Shown: in pieces, positions 51,739 through 59,949 of the stretch
How positions within the stretch are numbered: the first letter of the stretch is position 1
Layout: every line of letters starts with the position of its first letter
Assembly (NCBI GenBank): GCA_029239635.1
Contig: JARBUN010000003.1
Coordinates: forward strand, 54,535-118,534
DNA: 64,000 nucleotides
Reading direction: 5' to 3'
From: Microbacterium sp.
Lineage (GTDB): Bacteria > Actinomycetota > Actinomycetes > Actinomycetales > Microbacteriaceae
The notes under the pieces: model-generated
The model's input: only the letters and a program-made list of their open reading frames with translations
Databases searched by the model: none
Told to the model about the DNA's origin: nothing
Made by a program: the position numbers and the translations under genes

Positions 51739-52227
51739 TCAGCGCGGCGTCGCCGCCGCGAGGCGCGTGGCACGACTGATGTCGCGCCGCTCCCACGTCA
51801 GGGCGAAGCGCGGATCGAAGCGCGGCGCGCACTTCGCACACGAGGTGGGCCGCGTCGCGCGGCGGTGGCGGTAGGCGACGTGCCCCGCGGGGCAGGTACC
51901 GACCCAGGGGGCGAGCTCGTTGGCGGTCTCACCGGCGTGGGTCGTGCCGCCCACGTAGCCGAGCTCGCGGGCGGTGCGCTTCCATGCCGGGCCGTGGCCG
52001 GCGGCCCCGCCCGCGAGAGCGTGCGCGACCTCGTGCAGGAGCGTCTGGTGATTCGTGTCGTCGTCGTATCGCGCGGCGAGGTAGCGCGAGACGCTGATGC
52101 GCTTGCGGCTGTAGTCGCAGAGCCCGGCCCGGCGCTTGGCATTGTCGAAGCCGAAGCTCCAGGACGCGTCGAGGTGCAGGGCGATCAGTGCCTCTGCCCA
52201 GGTGCGCACGCGCTGTAGTTCGGACAT
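51739..52227 (-). CDS. SprT-like zinc metalloprotease-domain protein
   Basis: A 162-aa SprT-family protein. The zinc protease motif is TLLHEVAHALAGGAAGHGPAWKRTARELG (HEVAH at residues 65-69 with a downstream His). The C-terminal zinc ribbon comprises TCPAGHVAYRHRR and TSCAKCAPRF. Eukaryotic SPRTN, which shares this domain, cleaves DNA-protein crosslinks; bacterial members are uncharacterised or implicated in stress. A TGTCGT-N10-TAGTCT promoter element upstream supports a DNA-damage link here. Start ATG 52227. Confidence 0.85.
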   Translation of the reverse strand: MSELQRVRTWAEALIALHLDASWSFGFDNAKRRAGLCDYSRKRISVSRYLAARYDDDTNHQTLLHEVAHALAGGAAGHGPAWKRTARELGYVGGTTHAGETANELAPWVGTCPAGHVAYRHRRATRPTSCAKCAPRFDPRFALTWERRDISRATRLAAATPR

Positions 52228-52234
52228 GACCGGA

Positions 52235-52256
52235 AGACTAAGCCGGGGCTACGACA
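52235..52256 (-). promoter_or_regulatory. Leaderless PafBC-type promoter of the SprT-like gene
   Basis: On the minus strand TGTCGT, 10 nt (AGCCCCGGCT), TAGTCT, 7 nt, ATG at 52227. One mismatch to TGTCRG; the -10 fits TANNNT fully. Confidence 0.5.
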
Positions 52257-52257
52257 T

Positions 52258-52785
52258 TCAGCTCGCGACGACCTCGCGCGGACGCCGACGGTCGGCGGCG
52301 TCGATCGCGAGCAACGTCGATTCGAGTTGGGCGTCGGTCGCTCCGGCGTTCTGCCGGAGGAACAGGGCGCGCTTGAAATCCCGGCGCGCGCTCTCGAAAT
52401 CGCCCTCGTCGTAGTGCACCTTGCCGCGGTGCTGCAGGGCGAAGGCGGCGATGCTCGCCCAGTTCTGCCCCTCGGCCTCTTCGGCGCACATCGTGAGCTC
52501 CTGCTCGGCGGCGGCGTACGCCCCGCGGCACTGCATGATCGTCGCGTGCAGGATGCGGGCGCGCAGCAGATCACGACGCGTTCCGGCCATGCGCGCGACG
52601 CGCACGGACTGCTCCGAGATGGCGAGGGCCTCGTCGAAACGGTCGAGCACCTTGAGCAGCCACACGCGCTCCAGCAGGGCGGGGAGGCTGCGCTGGGAGC
52701 CGATCTCGTCGAGACGCTCCGCGCACTCACGAGAGTCAGTGATCTCGCGCAATGTGTCGGGGTCATACCCGCGGATATAGCTCAC
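52258..52785 (-). CDS. TPR-like helical repeat protein
   Basis: A 175-aa protein made of tetratricopeptide-like helices: WLLKVLDRFDEALAISEQSV, RILHATIMQCRGAYAAAEQE, FALQHRGKVHYDEGDFESAR. Such proteins mediate protein contacts. GTG 52785 has a strong ribosome site (GGAGGAG) 5-7 nt upstream, unlike the many leaderless genes around. It lies directly upstream of the SprT-like gene on the same strand, but the latter has its own promoter inside the 3' end of this gene. Confidence 0.78.
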   Translation of the reverse strand: MSYIRGYDPDTLREITDSRECAERLDEIGSQRSLPALLERVWLLKVLDRFDEALAISEQSVRVARMAGTRRDLLRARILHATIMQCRGAYAAAEQELTMCAEEAEGQNWASIAAFALQHRGKVHYDEGDFESARRDFKRALFLRQNAGATDAQLESTLLAIDAADRRRPREVVAS

Positions 52786-52857
52786 CGTCGCTCCTCCCGA
52801 ATGGCCGATGGTTTCCAGTCTGCGTCGAGAACGCCGATGTGCCGAGTCGCCACGCGG

Positions 52858-53724
52858 TCAGCGTTCGAAGAGGGATGCCGAGGGCTTGGGCGACGGCGTC
52901 GCATCGGCATCCGTGGCCGTGCGCGCAGCGCGGACGAACTCCTCGATCTCGGCTCCCTGTGAGACCTTCGCGGGGTGCGGACCGGCGGCCATGAGCCGCG
53001 GCAGCCACTCGACGGGAAGGGGAGCAGCCGACGCGGCGATGACGAGATTGCCGAAGCGACGCCCCTTCAACACCTGCACCTCGGCCAGGAGGATGACCTC
53101 GGGGAGCACGTCGCGCACGGTGGCGACCTGGCGCCGGGCGAACGCGAGACCGGGGCCGTCGGAGACGTTCACGAGCAGCACGCCGTCCGGGGCGAGGAGG
53201 CGCGCGGCCTCGCGGTAGAACTCCACGGTGGTGAGGTGCGCGGGCGTCTGCGCGCCCGAGTACACGTCGCTGACGAGAAGGTCGACGGCACCCGTGAGCG
53301 CCGCGGGCAGCCGCGACAGCCCGGCGCGCGCGTCGCCGATGCGGACGCGCATCGCCGCACCTCGGGGAAGAGGGAGGTTCTCGCGCACGAGATCCCAGAG
53401 CTTCGGCTCCAGCTCGATGACCTGTTGCCGCGAGCCCGGCCGAGTGGCTTCGACGTAGCGGGGGAGGGTCAGGGCGCCGGCACCCAGGTGCACCGCGGTC
53501 AGCGGCTGTCCCGGCATCCGGAGCCGGTCGATGACCGCCCCCATGCGTGCGACGTATTCGAAGTGAAGGTGCGTCGGGTCGTCGAGGTCGACGTGCGACT
53601 GCGGCGTCCCGTCGACCACCAGCTCCCAACCGGAGACGAAACCCGACGGCGACACCCGGGCCAGAGAGCCGTCGGAGAGCCGAGCCGTGGGGGCGTCGTC
53701 GGGTTCGATGCGCATTCGAGCCAT
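52858..53724 (-). CDS. Spermidine synthase-like methyltransferase-fold protein
   Basis: A 288-aa protein of the SpeE-like group. Motifs: HVDLDDPTHLHFEYVARMG (resembling the QSxVDL..P..L.F.Y motif of actinobacterial spermine/spermidine synthase-like proteins), VHLGAGALTLPRYVEATRPG (SAM-fold glycine loop), VIELEPKLWDLVRENLPLP (acidic ribose ligand) and DLLVSDVYSGAQTPAH. These non-canonical members often lack polyamine synthesis and have unknown substrates. Start ATG 53724 with TAGCGT 7 nt upstream; the 1190-aa track ORF is an antisense extension over the dipeptide-binding gene. Confidence 0.85.
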   Translation of the reverse strand: MARMRIEPDDAPTARLSDGSLARVSPSGFVSGWELVVDGTPQSHVDLDDPTHLHFEYVARMGAVIDRLRMPGQPLTAVHLGAGALTLPRYVEATRPGSRQQVIELEPKLWDLVRENLPLPRGAAMRVRIGDARAGLSRLPAALTGAVDLLVSDVYSGAQTPAHLTTVEFYREAARLLAPDGVLLVNVSDGPGLAFARRQVATVRDVLPEVILLAEVQVLKGRRFGNLVIAASAAPLPVEWLPRLMAAGPHPAKVSQGAEIEEFVRAARTATDADATPSPKPSASLFER

Positions 53725-53731
53725 GTCTCCC

Positions 53732-53737
53732 ACGCTA
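53732..53737 (-). promoter_or_regulatory. Leaderless -10 element of the SpeE-like gene
   Basis: On the minus strand TAGCGT is followed by 7 nt and the ATG at 53724. Confidence 0.6.
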
Positions 53738-54024
53738 GGCCCTGGGCCCTTGCCCGTCGGATGCCGCCGCGCCGCGCACGAGAGGGCCGGCGGTGCTGAG
53801 CGAATCGCTGCGCGGTTCGTCGCCCGGCTGCGCGAAGTGGGTGTTCGGGCTCGTTCTGCCGCGGCATCCTGCCCTTCCACCCGAAACACGATCGATACAC
53901 AGGGGCAATGGGCAGCGGGCTTTGCGACCTGTACGGTCGGGGGAACAGCAAGCGGAGCGCGGCACGACGAAGTGACAGCGCCGTCGGGCTCCTCCTTTCC
54001 TCCCCCCGGAAGGCACAACGAAAA
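53738..54024 (+). other. Upstream region of the dipeptide-transporter operon
   Basis: About 290 bp without a gene. The segment around 53880-53900 (CGAAACACGATCGATACAC) is AT-richer and probably contains the promoter, but I cannot assign a convincing -35/-10 pair. It would leave an untranslated leader of over 100 nt. GGAAGG lies 10-15 nt before the ATG at 54025. Confidence 0.4.
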
Positions 54025-55695
54025 ATGCAAGGAAATCTCCGTACCCGCGTGCTCGCGGCCGGCGCGACCATCGCCATCGGTGCGCTCGCCCTCGCGGGCT
54101 GCACGAGCCAGCGCGACGACAACGGCGGCGGCGGTGACGCCGGTGGCGACGTCGACTCGACGTTCGTGTTCGGTGCCTCCGGCGACCCCTCGAGCCTCGA
54201 CCCCGCGTTCGCGAGCGACGGCGAGTCGTTCCGCATCTCGCGGCAGATCTTCGAGGGCCTCGTCGGCGTCGAGCCGGGGACGGCGGATCCCGCCCCCATG
54301 CTCGCCGAGAGCTGGACGCAGTCCGACGATGGTCTGTCGTACACGTTCCAGCTCAAAGAGGGCGTGAAATTCCACGACGACACCGAGTTCAACGCGGACG
54401 CGGTGTGCTTCAACTTCGACCGGCAGAACAACTTCACCGGCATCGCCCAGTCCGAGAGCCTGTCCTACTACTGGGGCAAGATCATGCGCGGCTACGCCGA
54501 CACCGGCACCTCGATCTACGGCGGCTGCGAGGCCGCGAGCCCCACCGAGGTGACGATCACCCTCACCGAGCCGTTCGCCGGCTTCATCCCCGCTCTCTCG
54601 CTCCCCGCCTTCGCGATCCAGAGCCCGACGGCCCTGGCGGAGTACAAGGCCGACGAGGTCGGCGGCACCTCCGAGGCGCCGACCCTCAGCGAGTACGCCC
54701 AGGCGCACCCGACCGGCACCGGCCCCTTCAAATTCGACTCGTGGGAGCCCGGCGCCGAAGCGACCGTGAGCGCCTACGACGGCTACTGGGGCGAGCAGGG
54801 CCAGGTGCAGCAGGTCATCTTCCGCGTGATCGGCGACACCACGGCGCGCCGTCAGGCCCTCGAGTCCAGCTCGATCGACGGGTACGACCTCGTCGCCCCG
54901 GCCGACCTCGGCGCCCTGGAGAGCGCGGGCTACATGCTCACCAACCGCGACCCGTTCAACATCCTCTACCTCGGCATGAACCAGGCCGACCCCGCGCTCA
55001 GCGACATCCGCGTCCGCCAGGCGATCGCCCACGCCATCGACAAGCAGCAGCTCGTCACCCAGGTCCTGCCCGAGGGTACGACCGTGGCCTCGCAGTTCAT
55101 GCCGGACAGCGTGATCGGGTTCAACTCCGGCGTGACGACGTACGACTTCGATCAGGAGGCCGCCAAGGCGCTCCTCGCCGAGGCCGGGTTCACCGACGCC
55201 AACCCGCTGACCTTGACCTTCAACTACCCGGTCAACATCTCGCGCCCCTACATGCCGAACCCCGAGCAGATCTTCACCAACCTGCAGTCGCAGCTGCAGG
55301 CGGTGGGCATCGTGCTCAACCCGGTGTCGAACGAGTGGGGCGAGTACCTCGACCTCATCCAGGGCGGCAGCGAGCACGGCATCCACCTCCTCGGCTGGAC
55401 CGGCGATTACAACGACCCCGACAACTTCGTGGGCACGTTCTTCGGTGCGAAGTCGAACGAGTGGGGCTTCGACAACGCCGACCTCTTCTCGGCCCTCACC
55501 GCGGCCCGCGGCATCGCGACCGAGGCCGAGCAGGACCCGGCCTATCAGGCGGTGAACGAGCAGATCGCGACGTTCCTGCCCGGCATCCCGCTGGCCAACC
55601 CCGTGCCGACGCTCGCCTTCGCGCCCCGCGTGAAGTCGTACCCGGCCAGCCCCGTGCAGGACGAGGTCTACAACGAGATCGAACTCACCCAGTGA
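54025..55695 (+). CDS. Dipeptide/oligopeptide-type ABC transporter substrate-binding lipoprotein
   Basis: A 556-aa family 5 solute-binding protein. Lipoprotein signal: TRVLAAGATIAIGALALAGC with the lipidated Cys at 26, then a Gly/Asp linker. The mature protein shows FGASGDPSSLDPAFASDGES, YTFQLKEGVKFHDDTEFNAD and VRQAIAHAIDKQQLV, all typical of DppA/OppA. The ligand could be peptides, nickel or other small molecules. The start is ATG 54025; the track start at 53908 would lie in the leader. It is the first gene of an operon with two permeases; the ATPase is on the opposite strand. Confidence 0.92.
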   Translation: MQGNLRTRVLAAGATIAIGALALAGCTSQRDDNGGGGDAGGDVDSTFVFGASGDPSSLDPAFASDGESFRISRQIFEGLVGVEPGTADPAPMLAESWTQSDDGLSYTFQLKEGVKFHDDTEFNADAVCFNFDRQNNFTGIAQSESLSYYWGKIMRGYADTGTSIYGGCEAASPTEVTITLTEPFAGFIPALSLPAFAIQSPTALAEYKADEVGGTSEAPTLSEYAQAHPTGTGPFKFDSWEPGAEATVSAYDGYWGEQGQVQQVIFRVIGDTTARRQALESSSIDGYDLVAPADLGALESAGYMLTNRDPFNILYLGMNQADPALSDIRVRQAIAHAIDKQQLVTQVLPEGTTVASQFMPDSVIGFNSGVTTYDFDQEAAKALLAEAGFTDANPLTLTFNYPVNISRPYMPNPEQIFTNLQSQLQAVGIVLNPVSNEWGEYLDLIQGGSEHGIHLLGWTGDYNDPDNFVGTFFGAKSNEWGFDNADLFSALTAARGIATEAEQDPAYQAVNEQIATFLPGIPLANPVPTLAFAPRVKSYPASPVQDEVYNEIELTQ

Positions 55696-55701
55696 TCCGG
55701 A

Positions 55702-55743
55702 TGCCGTGGGCTCCTTCGCCGTCGAGGTGAGGGGCCCACGGCA
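55702..55743 (+). promoter_or_regulatory. Stem-loop 1 after the dipeptide-binding gene
   Basis: TGCCGTGGGC pairs perfectly with GCCCACGGCA (10 bp) across a 22-nt loop. Together with the next hairpin it separates the binding-protein gene from the permeases. Confidence 0.6.
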
Positions 55744-55746
55744 CAC

Positions 55747-55795
55747 GGATGCCGCGGGCCCGCCGCCCTCTCGGACGGCCGGGCCGGCGGCATCC
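55747..55795 (+). promoter_or_regulatory. Stem-loop 2 before the dipeptide permease genes
   Basis: GGATGCCGC pairs with GCGGCATCC, with further pairing inside (GGCCCG/CGGGCC). The outer arms are the same GGATGCCG...CGGCATCC found in the hairpin of the sugar operon at 4247-4286. Confidence 0.6.
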
Positions 55796-55830
55796 CGCGT
55801 CCCCCCGCTCCCGACACCCTGTGAGAATCC

Positions 55831-56835
55831 GTGCTCCGCACCATCGGCAGACGCCTGCTCCTGCTCATCCCCACCCTGTTCGGCCTTTCCATCCTGCTCT
55901 TCGCCTGGGTGCGCGCGCTCCCGGGCGGTCCCGCCGTCGCCCTCCTCGGTGAGCGCGCGACCCCCGCGGCCGTCGAGCGCATCAACGAGCTCTACGGCTT
56001 CAACGAGCCGCTGTACGTGCAGTACTTCACGTGGCTCGGCCGACTGCTCACCGGCGACTTCGGCTCCTCGATCCAGACGGGTCGACCGGTGCTGGAGGAG
56101 TTCGTCCGCCGCTTCCCGGCGACCCTCGAGCTCTCGATCGCCGCGCTGATCGTGGCCGTGGGCATCGGCATCCCGCTCGGATACTGGGCCGCGCGCCGCC
56201 ACGGCAAGATCTGGGACCACACCGCGGTCGTGCTGAGCCTGATCGGGATCACGATCCCGGTGTTCTTCCTCGCGTTCATCCTCAAGTACGTGTTCGCCGT
56301 GCAGCTCGGCTGGCTCCCGTCGGACGGCCGGCAGAACCCGCGCATCGACGCGACGCACTATACGAACCTGTATGTCTTCGACGGCCTCATCACGGGCGAG
56401 TTCGACGCGTCGTGGGATGCCATCCTCCACCTGATCCTGCCGGCGATCGCGCTCGGCACGATCCCGCTCGCGATCATCGTGCGCATCACGCGTGCGTCGG
56501 TGCTCGAGGTGCAGAACGCCGACTACGTCCGCACGGGCCGGGCGAAGGGCATCGGCACGGGGACGCTGCGCAACCGTTTCATCCTGCGCAACGCGATGCT
56601 TCCCGTCGTCACGACCGTGGGGTTGCAGGCGGGCCTGCTCATCTCGGGGGCGGTGCTCACCGAGACGGTCTTCGCCTTCCCCGGCATCGGGCAGTTCCTC
56701 GCGCGGGCGATCTTCACGCGCGACTTCCCCGTGCTGCAGGGCTTCATCATCTTCATCGCGATCGCGTACGCGCTCATCAACCTGCTCGTCGACCTGTCGT
56801 ACAGCGTCATCGATCCGAGAGTGAGAGTCCAGTGA
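55831..56835 (+). CDS. Dipeptide-type ABC transporter permease, DppB type
   Basis: A 334-aa permease with six membrane segments, beginning LRTIGRRLLLLIPTLFGLSI and the conserved LPGGPAVALLGERATPAAVE. The EAA-like loop reads YVRTGRAKGIGTGTLRNRFI, and it ends with the NLLVDLSYSVIDPRVRV motif typical of DppB. The start is GTG 55831. The stop overlaps the next start (GTGA). Confidence 0.93.
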   Translation: MLRTIGRRLLLLIPTLFGLSILLFAWVRALPGGPAVALLGERATPAAVERINELYGFNEPLYVQYFTWLGRLLTGDFGSSIQTGRPVLEEFVRRFPATLELSIAALIVAVGIGIPLGYWAARRHGKIWDHTAVVLSLIGITIPVFFLAFILKYVFAVQLGWLPSDGRQNPRIDATHYTNLYVFDGLITGEFDASWDAILHLILPAIALGTIPLAIIVRITRASVLEVQNADYVRTGRAKGIGTGTLRNRFILRNAMLPVVTTVGLQAGLLISGAVLTETVFAFPGIGQFLARAIFTRDFPVLQGFIIFIAIAYALINLLVDLSYSVIDPRVRVQ

Positions 56836-57791
56836 GCTCTTCGATCCTCCCTCCCGCTCCCAGCGGCGGTCCCGTCGACGACAACGCCGTGGTCGACACG
56901 CAACTGCTCGCCGCCCAGGCGCGCGGCGGCTTCTGGCACGACGTCTTCCAGCGCCTGCGCCGGAGCCCCGTCGCCTGGATCGGCGCGATCATCGTGCTGG
57001 CCTTCCTGCTCGTCGCCGCTCTCGCGCCGCTGCTCGCGCCCTATCCGGCCGAGTCGCTGCCGGGCCAGCGCTTCATCACGCCCACCGACATCCCGGGGCC
57101 GGGCGAGATGGCGGAGTTCCCCCTCGGCCTCGACCGCTTCGGCGGCGATGTGCTGTCGAAGCTCATCTGGGGTGCCCAGGCCTCGCTGCAGATCGGCGTC
57201 ATCTCCACCGCTCTCGGCCTCATCGGCGGCATGTTCCTGGGGCTGCTCGCCGGCATGTTCGGCGGCTGGGTCGACGCGCTCGTCATGCGCTTCGTCGACA
57301 TCCTGCTGTCCGTCCCCAACCTGCTGCTCGCCGTCTCGATCGCCGCGATCCTCGGCCAGAGCCAGCTCGCGATCATGATCGCGATCGGCGCCTCGCAGGT
57401 GCCCGTGTTCGCGCGGTTGCTGCGCGCCTCGATGCTGCAGCAGCGCGGTGCCGACTACGTGCTGTCGGCGCAGACCCTCGGCCTCAGCCGCCGCACGATC
57501 ACGATGACCCACGTGCTGCCCAACAGCGTCGGCCCCGTCATCGTGCAGGGCACCCTGACGCTGGCGACCGCCGTGATCGACGCCGCCGCGCTGTCGTTCC
57601 TGGGCCTCGGCGGCGGACTCCCGCAGACCGCCGAGTGGGGCCGGATGCTCACCTACGCGCAGGCCGAGCTCGCGATCGCCCCGTGGCTGGCGTTCCTCCC
57701 CGGCATCTGCATCGCCGTCACCGCCCTGGGGTTCACGCTGCTGGGCGAGTCGCTCCGCGAGGCGATGGACCCGCGCACGCGGGCGCGGTAG
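56832..57791 (+). CDS. Dipeptide-type ABC transporter permease, DppC type
   Basis: A 319-aa permease. The N-terminal region FQRLRRSPVAWIGAIIVLAF is the usual DppC start. EAA loop: YVLSAQTLGLSRRTITMTHV, LPNSVGPVIVQ. Then LSFLGLGGGLPQTAEWGRML and the end DPRTRAR. It is translationally coupled to the DppB gene by a 4-nt overlap. The operon stops here without an ATPase gene in the same direction. Confidence 0.93.
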   Translation: MSSSILPPAPSGGPVDDNAVVDTQLLAAQARGGFWHDVFQRLRRSPVAWIGAIIVLAFLLVAALAPLLAPYPAESLPGQRFITPTDIPGPGEMAEFPLGLDRFGGDVLSKLIWGAQASLQIGVISTALGLIGGMFLGLLAGMFGGWVDALVMRFVDILLSVPNLLLAVSIAAILGQSQLAIMIAIGASQVPVFARLLRASMLQQRGADYVLSAQTLGLSRRTITMTHVLPNSVGPVIVQGTLTLATAVIDAAALSFLGLGGGLPQTAEWGRMLTYAQAELAIAPWLAFLPGICIAVTALGFTLLGESLREAMDPRTRAR

Positions 57792-57896
57792 CGCGCGGAT
57801 CTCCACCGTCGCCGCGACGACGCCGTCCCCGTCCCGGTTCGCTCGCGCGGGCCGGGGCCGCGGCCGGCGTCGGTCGCAAGCGTCGGCGCGACACCC

Positions 57897-57973
57897 CATG
57901 TCCCACTTCTTGCGGGTTGTCGCCCGCTGCGCCGGCCATTTGTGGGACATGCACCGCTAAGAGTGGGACATGC
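57897..57973. repeat. 76-bp palindromic repeat unit, copy 1
   Basis: CATGTCCCAC at 57897, its inverted copy GTGGGACATG at 57942 and a second direct copy at 57963. Between them lie TTGCGGGTTG and GCCGGCCATTT. It is about 90 percent identical to copy 2, with identical internal spacings (offsets 45 and 66). Confidence 0.85.
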
Positions 57974-58068
57974 ACCGCCTCGGCCGGGAGACACACCGCC
58001 TCGACCCGGTTATGCACGCCTCAGCCTGGACGCGCTCGGCGCGTGCGCGGCGCCGGCGTCCCGGCATC

Positions 58069-58145
58069 CATGTCCCACTTATTGCGGGTTGGAGACCGCT
58101 GAGCCGGCCATTTGTGGGACATGCACCGCTACAAGTGGGACATGC
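58069..58145. repeat. 76-bp palindromic repeat unit, copy 2
   Basis: CATGTCCCAC at 58069, GTGGGACATG at 58114 and again at 58135. It lies 172 bp from copy 1 in the same orientation. The DNA between the copies contains degenerate CACCGCCT motifs. The roughly 390-bp region 57792-58183 holds no credible gene. Confidence 0.85.
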
Positions 58146-58183
58146 CTCGCGAGCAGAGCCGCCGCCGCCCCCGGCTCGCAGCC

Positions 58184-59851
58184 TCAGCCGGTCAGCCCCA
58201 ACTCGTTCCCCGGGATCGACGACAGCAGCCGCCGCGTGTACGGGTCGCGGGGGTTGGTGAAGACCTCTTCACTGGATGCCGCCTCGACCAGGCGCCCGTC
58301 CTTCATCACGCAGACGTAGTCGCTGATCAGGCGCACCACCGCGAGGTCGTGCGAGATGAAGAGGTAGCTGAGGCCGTACTCGCGCTGCAGGTCGCCGAGC
58401 AGGTCGAGGATCTGCGCCTGCACGAGAACGTCGAGCGCCGACACCGGCTCGTCGCACACGATGAGCTCGGGCGAGAGCGCGAGGGCGCGCGCGATCGCCA
58501 CGCGCTGCCGCTGCCCGCCGGACAGCTCCGAGGGGTAGCGGCGGAGCATGGATGCCGGCAGGGCCACGTCATCCATCAACTCGCGCACGCGCTTGGTGCG
58601 GTCGGCCTTCGAGCCGCGCTTGTAGAAGGAGAGCGGCTCCTCGACGATCCGCTCGACGGTGAACATCGGGTTCAGGCTCGAGTAGGGGTCCTGGAAGATC
58701 GGCTGCACCTTCTGCCGGAACTGCCGTAGCGCCTCGCCCTTCAGGGTCGAGACGTCCTGCCCGTCGAACCGGATGGATCCGCTCGTGGGGTCCACGACCT
58801 TCAGCAGCATGCGCGCGGTGGTCGTCTTGCCGGAGCCGGATTCGCCGACGATCGCGACGGTCTGGCCGCGGGGGATCGCCAGCGACACGTCGTCGACGGC
58901 GCGGAAGTCCTCGCCGCGACCGCGCACGGGGTACACCTTCGTCAGGTTCTCGATCTCCACGATGTTGTCGCGTGCCGGTGTCATCGCCCGCTCGCCGCGG
59001 AAGTCCTCCGGCCGCAGACGCACCGCCGCGACCGACGGTGCCGCGGCCACGAGCGACTTCGTGTACGCGTGCTGCGGGTTCTCGAGGATCTGCTTCGCCG
59101 GCCCCTGCTCGACCACGCGTCCGCGGTGCATCACGACGACCTTCGACGCCCGCTCGGCCGCGAGCCCCAGGTCGTGCGTGATCAGCAGGACGGCGGCGCC
59201 CAGCTCGTCCGTCTGCTTGTCGATCTGGTCGAGGATCGTCTGCTGCACGGTCACGTCGAGCGCGCTCGTGGGCTCGTCCGCGATGAGCAGGCGCGGGCGG
59301 CACGCGAGGCCGATCGCGATGAGCGCACGCTGGCGCATGCCGCCGGAGAACTCGTGCGGATACTGGGTCGCCCGCTTCTCGGCATCCGGGAGTCCGGCGG
59401 CCTCGAGCGCCTCGACGACCTTGCCCTTCACGCTCGCGCGGTCCGCGAGGCCGTGCGCGAGGAGCGTCTCGGCGACCTGCGTGCCGATCTTCGCGACGGG
59501 GTTGAGGTTCGACATCGGGTCCTGCGGAACGAGGCCGATCTGCCGCCCGCGCACCTGGCGCATGCGGGCCTCGCCGAAGGTCGTGAGGTCTTCGCCGTCG
59601 AGGAGGATCTGTCCGCGCGCGACACGGCCACCGGATGCCAACAGGCCGATGATCGCCATCGCGGTCGTCGACTTGCCGGAGCCGGACTCGCCGACGATCG
59701 CGATGGTCTCGCCCGCGTGGATGTCGAGACTCACCCCGTCGACGGCCCGCACGGGGCCGTCCATGGTGGCGAAGTCGACGGCCAGATCACGGACCGAGAG
59801 GAGGGGCTGGGGGGATGCCGGAGCGGGGGGACCGGCGACATCGGAGGTCAT
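58184..59851 (-). CDS. Dipeptide ABC transporter ATPase, DppD-DppF fusion
   Basis: A 555-aa protein with two complete ABC domains in the DppD/DppF style. Domain 1: AIVGESGSGKSTTAMAI, SGGMRQRALIAIGLACRPRL, IADEPTSALDVTVQQ. Domain 2: AIVGESGSGKTTTARML, LSGGQRQRVAIARALALSPE, VCDEPVSALDVLVQ. An oligopeptide C-terminal motif follows each (NPQHAYTKSL; NPRDPYTRRLLSSIPG). It would energise the permeases encoded convergently at 55831-57791, separated by the repeat region. Start ATG 59851 with CAGGAT 6 nt upstream. Confidence 0.92.
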   Translation of the reverse strand: MTSDVAGPPAPASPQPLLSVRDLAVDFATMDGPVRAVDGVSLDIHAGETIAIVGESGSGKSTTAMAIIGLLASGGRVARGQILLDGEDLTTFGEARMRQVRGRQIGLVPQDPMSNLNPVAKIGTQVAETLLAHGLADRASVKGKVVEALEAAGLPDAEKRATQYPHEFSGGMRQRALIAIGLACRPRLLIADEPTSALDVTVQQTILDQIDKQTDELGAAVLLITHDLGLAAERASKVVVMHRGRVVEQGPAKQILENPQHAYTKSLVAAAPSVAAVRLRPEDFRGERAMTPARDNIVEIENLTKVYPVRGRGEDFRAVDDVSLAIPRGQTVAIVGESGSGKTTTARMLLKVVDPTSGSIRFDGQDVSTLKGEALRQFRQKVQPIFQDPYSSLNPMFTVERIVEEPLSFYKRGSKADRTKRVRELMDDVALPASMLRRYPSELSGGQRQRVAIARALALSPELIVCDEPVSALDVLVQAQILDLLGDLQREYGLSYLFISHDLAVVRLISDYVCVMKDGRLVEAASSEEVFTNPRDPYTRRLLSSIPGNELGLTG

Positions 59852-59857
59852 CGGTCC

Positions 59858-59863
59858 ATCCTG
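59858..59863 (-). promoter_or_regulatory. Leaderless -10-like element of the DppDF gene
   Basis: On the minus strand CAGGAT is followed by 6 nt and the ATG at 59851. It deviates from TANNNT in its first base. Confidence 0.4.
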
Positions 59864-59936
59864 TCCCGCCGGGCCTTCTCTGCCCACCCCCTCGCGCACA
59901 TCGTCACGCGGCCGTAACGCGCGCACCGACCGGCGC

Positions 59937-59942
59937 TACCGT
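59937..59942 (+). promoter_or_regulatory. Leaderless -10 element of pxpA
   Basis: TACCGT is followed by 7 nt and the ATG at 59950, correcting the track start at 59815. Confidence 0.6.
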
Positions 59943-59949
59943 GGGCAGC

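Noticed and set aside
51457-52218. ORFs with pentapeptide-like repeats (APRRL, LRGAS, AGPAC) in the GC-rich patch
   Set aside because: A 15-bp tandem repeat yields pentapeptides in every frame on both strands; there is no promoter, start or family match.
52858-56430. A 1190-aa minus-strand ORF
   Set aside because: Only its last 288 codons are real (SpeE-like gene); the rest is antisense to the dipeptide transporter genes.
57897-58145. CRISPR-like array
   Set aside because: Only two copies, 172 bp apart, with internal palindromes and no spacers of regular length; no cas genes.
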